A DNA stretch of 7,032 bases from Pseudomonadota bacterium (GTDB lineage: Bacteria; Pseudomonadota; Alphaproteobacteria; Acetobacterales; Acetobacteraceae): the NCBI GenBank assembly GCA_021826485.1, contig JAKAZX010000214.1, positions 1-7,032 of the forward strand. Direction: 5' to 3'. The translations under genes and the position numbers were made by a program. The notes below the pieces were generated by a model. It made no database searches. It was not told the DNA's origin and was given only the letters and a program-made list of their open reading frames with translations. This document shows positions 1 through 6,373 of the stretch, in pieces (positions within the stretch are counted from its first letter, which is position 1; the number at the start of each line of letters is the position of its first letter).

Positions 1-322
1 GCGCCTTGGCGACGAAGCGCCCGGCGAGGGCGGGGGCGAACAGGTCGCGCGCCGTCGCCTCGAACAGCGCCAGCCATTCGGGGAACAGGTCCGGCGTGAT
101 GCCGGCGACGGCGCCGTGGACGGCGACCGGATTGCCCTTGTAGCGGCCGGAGGTGAGCATCACGGAAGACCAGAACGCATACATCTTCGCCAGATGCGCG
201 GGCCACGCGCCATCGGCGATCGCGCCCGCGAACACCGGGCCGAGCCGCGGATGGCGGCGCACGCGGGCATAGAACGCATCGACCAGCGGCGGGATGGTGG
301 CTTCGGAAATCTCGTCGAACAT
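1..322 (-). CDS. Group III truncated haemoglobin (partial, 3' end outside window)
   Basis: The minus-strand frame from ATG at 322 gives 107 codons and runs off the window start with no stop. It matches the group III truncated haemoglobins (Campylobacter Ctb type), small cytoplasmic 2-on-2 globins of about 120-140 residues that bind haem and O2/NO. Visible family landmarks: FYARVR (residues 17-22) with the B10 tyrosine Y18, LGPVF (27-31), H43 at the E7 position, FWSSVM (50-55), YKGNP (61-65), H69 as the proximal F8 haem ligand, and EWLALF (82-87) with W83 at G8. All four haem-pocket positions expected for group III are therefore present, which predicts a functional globin; only the last helix is missing here. 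The start lies 3 bp after the aminotransferase stop and has no strong ribosome binding site, so it probably depends on translation of that gene. Family assignment is firm. The role (oxygen or NO chemistry, redox partner) is inference. Confidence 0.9.
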   Translation of the reverse strand, partial: MFDEISEATIPPLVDAFYARVRRHPRLGPVFAGAIADGAWPAHLAKMYAFWSSVMLTSGRYKGNPVAVHGAVAGITPDLFPEWLALFEATARDLFAPALAGRFVAKA

Positions 323-325
323 CGC

Positions 326-1450
326 TCAGAGATTGGCGCGCAGCGTGGCGCAGACAAGCGCCACGTGTGCCTCCGTCAGGTCGGGATGGATCGGCAGCGC
401 CAGGATGCGGGTGGCGACATCCTCGGCCACCGGCAGTGCCGCCCCGTCATGCGCGTCGCGATAGGCCGGCTGGTGGTGCAGCGGGCGCGGGTAATAGATC
501 GCGCTCGGCACGCCCGCCGTCCGCAGCCCGTCCTGCACGCGGCTGCGCTGCCCGGCATCGCGCAGCAGCACCGCGTAGATCGCCCATGCGCTGGTGGCGT
601 CGGGCACGCGCGCGGGGATGTCCAGGTGGCCGGAAAGTTCGGCATCATACCGGCCGGCGATCCGCTCCCGCGCCGCCAGTTCGTCGGCGAACACCGTCAG
701 CTTGCTGAGCAGAATCGCCGCCTGCAACGTATCCAGCCGTCCGTTCATGCCGGTGCGCAGCACCTCGTAGCGGGTCGTGCCCTCCCCATGCGTGCGCAGG
801 CTGCGGTACAGGGCTGCGCGGGCCGCATCCTCGGTGAACAATGCGCCGCCATCGCCATAGGCGCCGAGCGGCTTGGAGGGGAAGAAGCTGACCGCCGTGG
901 CATCGGCGGCGCGGCCGAGCCGCTCGCCATGCAGGCTGGCGCCGAAGCTCTGCGCGCAGTCGTCGAGCGCGAACAGATGCTCCCGCGCCGCAATCGTGCG
1001 CAGCGCCGGCCAGTCCGCCGGCTGGCCGAACAGATCGACGCCGATCACCGCGCGCGGACGCAGCCGGCCGGCGCGCCGGACCTGCCCGATGCGGGCGGCA
1101 AGCTGCGCCGGGTCGAGCTGGAACGTCCGCGGGTCCACGTCGCAGAACACCGGCGTCGCGCCGAGCAGCAGCGGCACCTCCGCCGTCGCGGTGTAGGTGA
1201 AGGCGGGCAGGAACACCGCATCCCCCGGCCCGACGCCCTCGGCCATCAGGGCGATCTGCAGGGCGTCGGTGCCCGAGGAGACGGCGACGCAATGGGCGGC
1301 GCCGCAGAACGACGCGAGCTGCGCTTCCAGCTCCGCGACCTCGGGGCCGAGGATGAACTGGCAATGCTCCAGCACCGCGGCGATGCGGCGGCGCAGATCG
1401 TCGGCGATGCGCGCCTGTTGCGCCGGCAGGTCGAGAAACGGGACGGACAT
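326..1450 (-). CDS. DegT/DnrJ/EryC1/StrS aminotransferase, WbpE-like
   Basis: A 374-residue PLP-dependent fold-type I aminotransferase of the nucleotide-sugar class, of full family length. Landmarks numbered from the ATG at 1450: VPFLDL near the N-terminus, the phosphate-binding SSGTDAL (58-64), FTYTAT (84-89), LDDCAQSFGA (162-171) with D164 placed to pair with the PLP ring nitrogen, SFFPSKPLGAYGDGGA (188-203) with K193 as the Schiff-base lysine, GMNGRLDTLQAA (234-245) and YYPRPLHHQPAY (319-330). The motif series closely resembles Pseudomonas WbpE, which transaminates a UDP-3-keto-N-acetylglucuronate in surface-polysaccharide synthesis; that substrate is inferred by resemblance only. The frame also has a TTG at 1456, but the GGAG sits only 4 bases before it and 10 before the ATG, so I prefer the ATG. 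It lies 75 bp after the MaoC-like gene and 3 bp before the globin. None of the other enzymes of a sugar pathway is in the window. Confidence 0.92.
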   Translation of the reverse strand: MSVPFLDLPAQQARIADDLRRRIAAVLEHCQFILGPEVAELEAQLASFCGAAHCVAVSSGTDALQIALMAEGVGPGDAVFLPAFTYTATAEVPLLLGATPVFCDVDPRTFQLDPAQLAARIGQVRRAGRLRPRAVIGVDLFGQPADWPALRTIAAREHLFALDDCAQSFGASLHGERLGRAADATAVSFFPSKPLGAYGDGGALFTEDAARAALYRSLRTHGEGTTRYEVLRTGMNGRLDTLQAAILLSKLTVFADELAARERIAGRYDAELSGHLDIPARVPDATSAWAIYAVLLRDAGQRSRVQDGLRTAGVPSAIYYPRPLHHQPAYRDAHDGAALPVAEDVATRILALPIHPDLTEAHVALVCATLRANL

Positions 1451-1504
1451 CGGCAAGGCGCTCCGGCGCTGGGGACCGGCGCCGAGCCTAGCACGCCCTG
1501 CCGG

Positions 1505-1523
1505 GGCGGGGCGACCGCCCGCC
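1505..1523 (-). terminator. GC-rich hairpin after the MaoC-like gene (possible weak terminator)
   Basis: Read on the minus strand, GGCGGG (1523-1518) and CCCGCC (1510-1505) form a perfect 6-bp all-G/C stem with a 7-base loop, starting two bases after the TGA of the MaoC-like gene. No run of T follows, so it is not a classical intrinsic terminator. It may weaken read-through or protect the 3' end of the upstream message, separating the ligase/MaoC pair from the aminotransferase/globin pair. At this GC content such stems also arise by chance. Confidence 0.2.
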
Positions 1524-1525
1524 GA

Positions 1526-2671
1526 TCAGGCGCCGCCGCGGCTCGGCAGGGCGAGGGTGCCGCCGCCGATCACCGACAACTCCCCGTCCTGGTTGCGCGC
1601 CTCCTGCGCGATATCCACCAGATGGCGGCCGTCGGCGACGCGCCGGCCGGTCACGCGGCCGTCGATGAACAGCATGTCGCCCTCCGGATTGTGGCGGCGG
1701 ATCTTGCAATGGGCGTTGACCAGGAAACCGTCGTCGCCCATCCAGTTGGTCAGGTGGTGGGTGAGCCAGGAACAGCGTTCCGGCCCGTAATCATAGATGC
1801 CGGGCGCGCCGACCATGGCCGCCATGTCGGCCTCCCAGTGCACGCGCTCGGGGCAGTCGGGGATGCCGAAGCGGTTGCGGATGCCGAGGCCGGGATGTTT
1901 CGCGAACTGCCGCCAAGCCAGCTTGTTGGCGCGGATATAGAGCCCGCCCCAGCCCTGCGCGAAGGCGATGAAGCCGGTGACCGTCATCGGCCCCTTGGCC
2001 ATCGTCGGCAGTTTGTCGCCGATCGCCACATCCTCCCAGTAGCGGGGGGTGGCGCCGCGGACCTCCTCGGTCTCGTACAGGCGGTAGGCGCGGTCCAGCT
2101 CCTCGGGCGCGTAGCGGCGCGGCGGGCGCGCTTTCACCTCGGTGTATTTCGTGCCGGTCTCGCGCGCCGCATCGCGGTCGGTGCGGAAGCACCAGCTATC
2201 CGCCTCCGCCACCTTGTCGCCGCCGGCGCCGAAGAACTCGACATGGTAGATCTGCTGGATGGCGCGGCCGGCGAAGCGCGTGTCGTGCTCCACCAGGTCG
2301 GCGAGCCGGGCGGTGGTGGTCACGGCCTCGCCGCGGCGCAGCCAGCGATGCCAGGTCCAGTTCGCGCCGGCCCACATGGCATGCACGCCGGCGAGCCCGC
2401 CGACATAGCCCGAGATGATGCGGTTGGTGGCGAACAGGAAGCTCGGCAGCGCGACGACGCCGCCGAGCGGCGAGCGTTCGGCATAGGCCGGGTCGCACCA
2501 CAGGGGATTGTCGTCGCCGATGCCGTGGGCGAAGTGGCGGATGTTGTCGCGCGTCGCCTCGTAGCACCAGGGTTCCAGCGTCTCCTCGATCGGCACGCCG
2601 ATGCGGCGGCGCAGATCGTCCAGCGCCTCGTCGGTGATCTTGGGGAACAGGCGGGTGGCGGGTTCGGACAT
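1526..2671 (-). CDS. Two-domain MaoC/FAS1-type acyl dehydratase family protein
   Basis: A 381-residue cytoplasmic protein that looks like two hot-dog domains in tandem, the length usual for MaoC-like proteins with a FAS1-type dehydratase N-terminal domain. Family members usually add or remove water on acyl-CoA thioesters. The N-terminal half (about 10-165) has FAHGIGDDNPLWCD (47-60) and GGVVALPSFLF (70-80), the equivalent of the GD-x-NP-x-H-x-D and substrate-tunnel segments. The C-terminal half (about 207-375) has YWEDVAIGDKLP (211-222), VHWEAD (277-282) and NWMGDDGF (309-316). In the NPLWCD segment tryptophan W58 stands where the hydratase histidine is normally found, so the chemistry is uncertain. 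The frame stays open far upstream; the ATG at 2671 is chosen because AGGTAA lies just before it at normal spacing and the protein resemblance begins there. It follows the acyl-CoA ligase by 5 bp, and its ribosome binding site overlaps the ligase stop codon, so the two are co-translated. The substrate is unknown. Confidence 0.85.
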   Translation of the reverse strand: MSEPATRLFPKITDEALDDLRRRIGVPIEETLEPWCYEATRDNIRHFAHGIGDDNPLWCDPAYAERSPLGGVVALPSFLFATNRIISGYVGGLAGVHAMWAGANWTWHRWLRRGEAVTTTARLADLVEHDTRFAGRAIQQIYHVEFFGAGGDKVAEADSWCFRTDRDAARETGTKYTEVKARPPRRYAPEELDRAYRLYETEEVRGATPRYWEDVAIGDKLPTMAKGPMTVTGFIAFAQGWGGLYIRANKLAWRQFAKHPGLGIRNRFGIPDCPERVHWEADMAAMVGAPGIYDYGPERCSWLTHHLTNWMGDDGFLVNAHCKIRRHNPEGDMLFIDGRVTGRRVADGRHLVDIAQEARNQDGELSVIGGGTLALPSRGGA

Positions 2672-2676
2672 CGGGA

Positions 2677-4242
2677 TTACCTCGGCTGCGCGTCCTGCAT
2701 ATCGGCGCGTTCGCGGTCGCGCAGGATCTTGCGGTTGACCTTGCCGGCCGGCGTCTTCGGCAGTTCGGCGACGAAGGCGACGGCGCGGGGATATTCGTGC
2801 TGGCTGAGCCGTGCGCGAACCAGCTCCTGCAATTCGCGCGCGAAGCCGTCGCTGCCGGCGCGGTCGCTGACCACGAACGCCTTGACGATGTGGCCGCGCA
2901 GCGCATCGGGCACGCCGATCGCCGCTGCCTCGCGCACGTCGGGATGCTTCAGCAGCGCGTCCTCGATCTCCACCGCGCTCATGGTCCAGCCGGCGGAGAT
3001 GATGACGTCGTCGGCGCGGCCGGCGTGATGGAAGTAGCCGTCGGCATCGATGCGGCCGAGATCCTTGGTGGGAAACCAGGCGTCGCGCCGCCACACCTTG
3101 ATCTCGCCGATCTCGCCGGGCGCGCAGTCCTGCCCGTCCGGGCGCTGCACCGCGACCCGCACGCCCGGCGGCGGCTTGCCGAGTGCGCCCGGCTTGACGG
3201 TGAAATCCGCCGCGCCGGGATAGTTCAGCAGGATCACGCCGACCTCGGTGGTGCCGTAGATACTGCATGCCGGCACGCCGAACGTCGCCGCGATGAAGTC
3301 CAGCGTCGCGCTGTCGATCGGCTCCCCGGTGTAGGAAAGCTTGGCGATGGAATAACGGAACTCCTGCGCGCGGCCGGAGGAGCGGAGCATCCGGTAATGC
3401 GTGGAGGCGGCGGACAAATTGGTCACCGCCTGTTCCTCGAGCGCGCGCGCCAGCCGCAGCGGATCGAAGCGGCCGGCATAGGCGCCGGTGGTGATGCCGA
3501 GCGCCAGCGGCGCCAGCGTGCCGTGCCACAGCCCGTGTCCCCAGGCCGGCGAAGACGGACAGAAATAGCGGTCGCCGGGGCGGATGCCGGTGCCGTACAG
3601 CGCCGCCAGCATCAGCACCACGATGGCGCGATGGGTGTGGCGCACCGCCTCGGGCAGTTCGCGCGTGGTGCCGGAGGTGTACTGGAACACCGCCAGATCG
3701 TCGGCGGCGGTGTGCCAGTCGTAGTGCGGCGGCAGGCGGCCGAGCGTATCCAGCAGCGCCGCATCGGCGATCACCACCTCCAGCCCTGGAATGCCCTGCG
3801 CGGTCGCCGCCTTGTCCGGCGTGGTCAGCAGCAGCCGCGGCGTGCAGTCGGCGACGCGCAGGCGCACGCCGTCGGCGCCGAACAGCGTGAACAGCGGCAC
3901 CGCGATGGCGCCGCGCTTCATCGCCCCGAACAGCGCCGCATAGAACAGCGGCGACGGGTCCAGCATGATCGCGACGCGATCGCCCGGCGCGATGCCGCGC
4001 GCCGCCAGCCAGTGCGCGAAGCCCGATGACAGGCGGGCGAGTTCGGCGAATTCCAGCGCCTCCTCCCGCCCGTCGGCATGGGCGATGCGGATGGCGGTGC
4101 GGCCGGTTGCGGCGTGCCGGTCGAGGCATTCATGGGCGATGTTCAGGCGGGCGCGGTCGCCGTCGAACAGCGCCCACAGCGCCGCCGGCGAAGCGTGGCG
4201 CTGGGCGTCGTCGTAGCGCGTGAACGCGGTCAGTTTCCCCAT
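2677..4242 (-). CDS. AMP-forming acyl-CoA synthetase/ligase
   Basis: A 521-residue member of the ANL adenylating superfamily, which activates a carboxylic acid with ATP to an acyl-AMP and then forms the CoA thioester in the cytoplasm. Core motifs in order: QYTSGTTRELPEAVRHTH (187-204, nucleotide loop A3), SYTGEPID (303-310), YGTTEVG (329-335, A5), FPTKDLGRID (390-399, A7), GRADDVIISAGWTMSAVEIE (408-427, A8 hinge and C-terminal domain start) and TPAGKVNR (497-504, A10) with K501 as the adenylation lysine. The A3 loop departs from the common TG-x-PKG form (see findings), but the key Ser/Thr/Gly residues and A5, A8 and A10 are kept, so I expect an active enzyme. There is no signal or membrane segment. 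The start is the ATG at 4242; no strong ribosome binding site is seen before it. It is first in the leftward operon, 67 bp from the divergent IclR gene. Substrate class (short or medium-chain, alicyclic or aromatic acid) cannot be decided from sequence. Confidence 0.93.
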   Translation of the reverse strand: MGKLTAFTRYDDAQRHASPAALWALFDGDRARLNIAHECLDRHAATGRTAIRIAHADGREEALEFAELARLSSGFAHWLAARGIAPGDRVAIMLDPSPLFYAALFGAMKRGAIAVPLFTLFGADGVRLRVADCTPRLLLTTPDKAATAQGIPGLEVVIADAALLDTLGRLPPHYDWHTAADDLAVFQYTSGTTRELPEAVRHTHRAIVVLMLAALYGTGIRPGDRYFCPSSPAWGHGLWHGTLAPLALGITTGAYAGRFDPLRLARALEEQAVTNLSAASTHYRMLRSSGRAQEFRYSIAKLSYTGEPIDSATLDFIAATFGVPACSIYGTTEVGVILLNYPGAADFTVKPGALGKPPPGVRVAVQRPDGQDCAPGEIGEIKVWRRDAWFPTKDLGRIDADGYFHHAGRADDVIISAGWTMSAVEIEDALLKHPDVREAAAIGVPDALRGHIVKAFVVSDRAGSDGFARELQELVRARLSQHEYPRAVAFVAELPKTPAGKVNRKILRDRERADMQDAQPR

Positions 4243-4309
4243 CGGGCGGTAAGGGAGCGTCCCGGACGGGGATTGTCAATACGCAAAACTGATTGTATGG
4301 AGACAAACC
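4243..4309. promoter_or_regulatory. Divergent intergenic region, probable operator/promoter for both gene sets
   Basis: This 67-bp spacer between the divergent ligase and IclR start codons is much richer in A/T in its right half (4271-4309) than its surroundings. It holds GATTGT twice in the same orientation (4271-4276 and 4291-4296; 20 bp centre to centre, about two helical turns) and a small perfect dyad ATTG-T-CAAT (4272-4280). On the minus strand TACAAT (4297-4292) resembles a -10 box and would start the ligase message about 40 bases before its ATG, but no good -35 precedes it; TTGACA (4279-4274) looks like a -35 without a good -10. IclR regulators commonly bind such divergent spacers, so this is the likely operator. 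The exact boxes are guesses. Confidence 0.5.
4299..4303 (+). promoter_or_regulatory. Ribosome binding site of the IclR gene
   Basis: GGAGA lies 6 bases before the ATG at 4310. It supports that start over the internal GTG codons further downstream, and therefore the Pro/Ala/Arg-rich N-terminal extension of the regulator. Confidence 0.6.
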
Positions 4310-5134
4310 ATGTCCCGCCTCGCCGCCGCCGAACCGCCCGCCCCGCGCCACCGGCCGCCGCTGCCGGCCCGGCCGGCCGCCGCGGTGCGCGACGTGCCGG
4401 CGGTCACCCGCGCCGTCGCCATCCTGCGCCTGCTGGCGAAGACGGAGGCGCCGCTGGGCGTGCTGGCGATCGCCCAGGCGCTCGACATCATCCCCAGCAC
4501 CTGCCTGCACATTCTGCGCGCCCTGGTGCGCGAGGAGCTGGTCGCCTGCGATGCGGCCACCAAGCGCTATTCGCTGTCCGCCGGCATCCTGGCGATCGCC
4601 GGCCGCATCATCGGCAAGAACGGGCTGGCCGAGGCGATGCAGGGCGATCTCGATGCGCTGGCGCGCCGCTTCGGCGTCACCGCGGTCGGTGTGGAGGCGG
4701 CCGGGCTGGCCCATATGGTCGTCGTCGCGCTGTCGCGCGCCGATGCCGGGCTGCGGCTGCATGTCGATATCGGCAGCCGGTATCCGGCGCTGATCAGCGC
4801 CACCGGCCGCTGCGTGGCGGCGTTCGGCGGCTACGATCCGGCGGCGCTGGAGGCGGGATTCCGCGCGCTGCGCTGGGACCGTCCGCCGACGCTCGAACAA
4901 TGGCGCGCCGATGTGGAGGCGACGCGGGGGCTCGGCTATGCGGTCGATGAGGGCTGCTACATCTCCGGCGTCACCATCATCGCGGCCCCGGTGCTTGGCG
5001 CGCATGGCCTGCGCCACTGCCTGGTCACGGTGGGCATGAGCGAGCAGGTGCAGCGCCAAGGACACGCGACGATCGGGGAAAGTCTGCGCGACGCGGCGAC
5101 GAGACTGTCTGGCGTGACGCCGGGCGGGCGGTAA
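4310..5134 (+). CDS. IclR-family transcriptional regulator
   Basis: A 274-residue DNA-binding regulator of normal IclR length apart from a Pro/Ala/Arg-rich N-terminal tail (about 1-28). A winged helix-turn-helix follows at about 30-90: VTRAVAILRLLA (32-43), LGVLAIAQALDI (49-60), then the recognition helix around IPSTCLHILRALVREEL (61-77) and a wing ending in KRYSLSAG (85-92). Residues about 95-268 are the IclR effector-binding domain, with IGSRYPALISATGRCVAAF (154-172), GYAVDEG (209-215) and ISGVTIIAAPV (218-228). Family members act as dimers or tetramers and respond to small carboxylic or aromatic ligands as repressors or activators. Diverging from the ligase gene and preceding the transporter genes by 50 bp, it probably controls both directions through the 4243-4309 spacer and may regulate itself. 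The ligand is unknown; it is probably the imported acid or its CoA derivative. Confidence 0.93.
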   Translation: MSRLAAAEPPAPRHRPPLPARPAAAVRDVPAVTRAVAILRLLAKTEAPLGVLAIAQALDIIPSTCLHILRALVREELVACDAATKRYSLSAGILAIAGRIIGKNGLAEAMQGDLDALARRFGVTAVGVEAAGLAHMVVVALSRADAGLRLHVDIGSRYPALISATGRCVAAFGGYDPAALEAGFRALRWDRPPTLEQWRADVEATRGLGYAVDEGCYISGVTIIAAPVLGAHGLRHCLVTVGMSEQVQRQGHATIGESLRDAATRLSGVTPGGR

Positions 5135-5184
5135 ACAGGAAGCGCGGCCGAAGGCCGGCGAAGCGACGGGAGGAAACAAATCGC

Positions 5185-6357
5185 ATGACCCAGATCACAC
5201 GGCGGCGCGTTCTGGCCGCCACGACGGCCTCGGCGATCGGCGCGGCGCTGCCCCGCCGCAGCCGCGCCGCCGCCCCGGTCCGGCTGGGGGCGTCGCTGTC
5301 GCTCACCGGCCGCTTCTCCGACTCCGCGAAATACACGCAGGAAGGCTATCTGCTCTGGGTCGATCAGGTGAACGCGGCGGGCGGCCTGAACGGCGCGCCG
5401 GTGCAACTGACGATCTATGACGACGAGAGCAACCCCGACACCGGCCGGGTGCTGGCGCAGCGGCTGATCGACCGCGACGGCGTGGTCGCGATTCTCGGCC
5501 CCTATTCCAGCCCGATCACCGATGCCGAGGCGGTGGTGGTGGAGCGCGCCGAAGTGCCGATGCTCGGCACCATCGCCTCGGACAGCAGCATCTGGACGCG
5601 GCGGCATTTCCGCTGGAGCTTCCAGGCCTTCCCGTCCTCCGACTACGACCACGAAGGGTTCCTGAAGATCGTCCAGGCCAAGGGCGATGCGAAGAAGGTC
5701 GCCATCGTGTTCGAGCAGTCGCCGTTCTCGATCGCGGCGAAGGACTGGGCCGTTTCGAATGCCGCGGCGATGGGGCTGACCATCGAATCCTTCGGCTACG
5801 CGCCCGGCGCGCAGGATTTCCGTTCGATCATCGAGCGCATCGTCGGCTTCGGCGCGCAGGCGGTGTCGATGGGCGGCTATTACCAGCCGAGCATCGCGCT
5901 GACCCGGCAGATGGCCGAGCGCGGCTTCAATCCGGCCGGCTACCAGTTCATCGAGGCCGCCAACGGCACCACCAAGGACGCGCTGGGCGCCAACGCGCAG
6001 GGCATCTTCGGCCGCACCGCCTGGGAGGCGAGCGTGGACACCCCGGCCAACCGGGCGTTCGTTGCGGCGTACCAGGCACGCTACCAGCGCACCCCCTCCT
6101 ACCATTCCGCCGCCGCCTACGCCGCCGGAGAGACCATCGCCGCCGCGATCAAGGCGAAGGGCACGGACCGCGCGGGCATCCGCGACTTCCTGGCGGCGAC
6201 CGCGGTGCCGACGGTGATGGGCAGCTTCCGGGTGAACGACCGCGGCCAGCAGATCGGCTACCGCTACACCGTGATCCAGTGGCAGGACGGCACCTCCCGC
6301 GTGGTCAGCGCCGGGGGCGCCGCGCCGATCATCTGGCCGAAGCCGCAATGGAGCTGA
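5185..6357 (+). CDS. ABC transporter substrate-binding protein, branched-chain amino acid (Liv) type
   Basis: A 390-residue periplasmic binding protein of the LivJ/Peripla_BP_6 type, the usual length. The N-terminus TRRRVLA (5-11) is twin-arginine-like, followed by a weakly hydrophobic Ala-rich stretch and a likely cleavage site near SRAAA (26-30), so Tat export is likely; there is no lipobox. The mature protein begins VRLGASLSLTGRFSD (32-46), a standard opening for this family, with GLNGAPVQLTIYDDESNP (67-84), AILGPYSS (102-109) and the C-terminal AAAYAAGETIAAAI segment typical of these proteins. Such proteins capture amino acids, but also aromatic acids, amides or other small carboxylates, and pass them to LivH/LivM permeases. 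The ATG at 5185 is preceded by GGGAGGA at slightly long spacing (about 11 bases). It lies 50 bp after the IclR gene and 16 bp before the permease gene, probably one transcript. The ligand is not predictable; the neighbouring acyl-CoA ligase suggests a carboxylic acid. Confidence 0.93.
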   Translation: MTQITRRRVLAATTASAIGAALPRRSRAAAPVRLGASLSLTGRFSDSAKYTQEGYLLWVDQVNAAGGLNGAPVQLTIYDDESNPDTGRVLAQRLIDRDGVVAILGPYSSPITDAEAVVVERAEVPMLGTIASDSSIWTRRHFRWSFQAFPSSDYDHEGFLKIVQAKGDAKKVAIVFEQSPFSIAAKDWAVSNAAAMGLTIESFGYAPGAQDFRSIIERIVGFGAQAVSMGGYYQPSIALTRQMAERGFNPAGYQFIEAANGTTKDALGANAQGIFGRTAWEASVDTPANRAFVAAYQARYQRTPSYHSAAAYAAGETIAAAIKAKGTDRAGIRDFLAATAVPTVMGSFRVNDRGQQIGYRYTVIQWQDGTSRVVSAGGAAPIIWPKPQWS

Positions 6358-6373
6358 CCGGCGGGATGCGGCC

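Noticed and set aside
1451..1456. TTG at 1456 as start of the aminotransferase.
   Set aside because: The GGAG is only 4 bases away from the TTG, while the in-frame ATG at 1450 has workable spacing; the difference is just two residues.
116..3028. A 970-codon open frame on the plus strand, opposite the aminotransferase, MaoC-like and ligase genes.
   Set aside because: Its translation is Arg/Ala/Gly/His-rich without recognisable domains, it spans three well-supported antisense genes, and such open antisense frames are expected at this GC content.
2797..4029. A 410-codon plus-strand open frame opposite the acyl-CoA ligase.
   Set aside because: Low-complexity Arg/Gln/His-rich translation that lies wholly antisense to a gene with all ANL motifs.
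4273..4301. TTGTCA and TATGGA with 17-bp spacing, considered as a plus-strand promoter for the IclR gene.
   Set aside because: Transcription would start about at the ATG and leave the GGAGA ribosome binding site out of the message, which conflicts with the clear binding site.
5145..5157. CGGCC-GAA-GGCCG hairpin between the IclR and binding-protein genes, considered as a terminator.
   Set aside because: Only a 5-bp stem with no T-run; frequent by chance at this GC content.
4130..5179. A 349-codon minus-strand open frame opposite the IclR gene.
   Set aside because: No domain resemblance; the plus strand encodes a complete IclR protein with a ribosome binding site.
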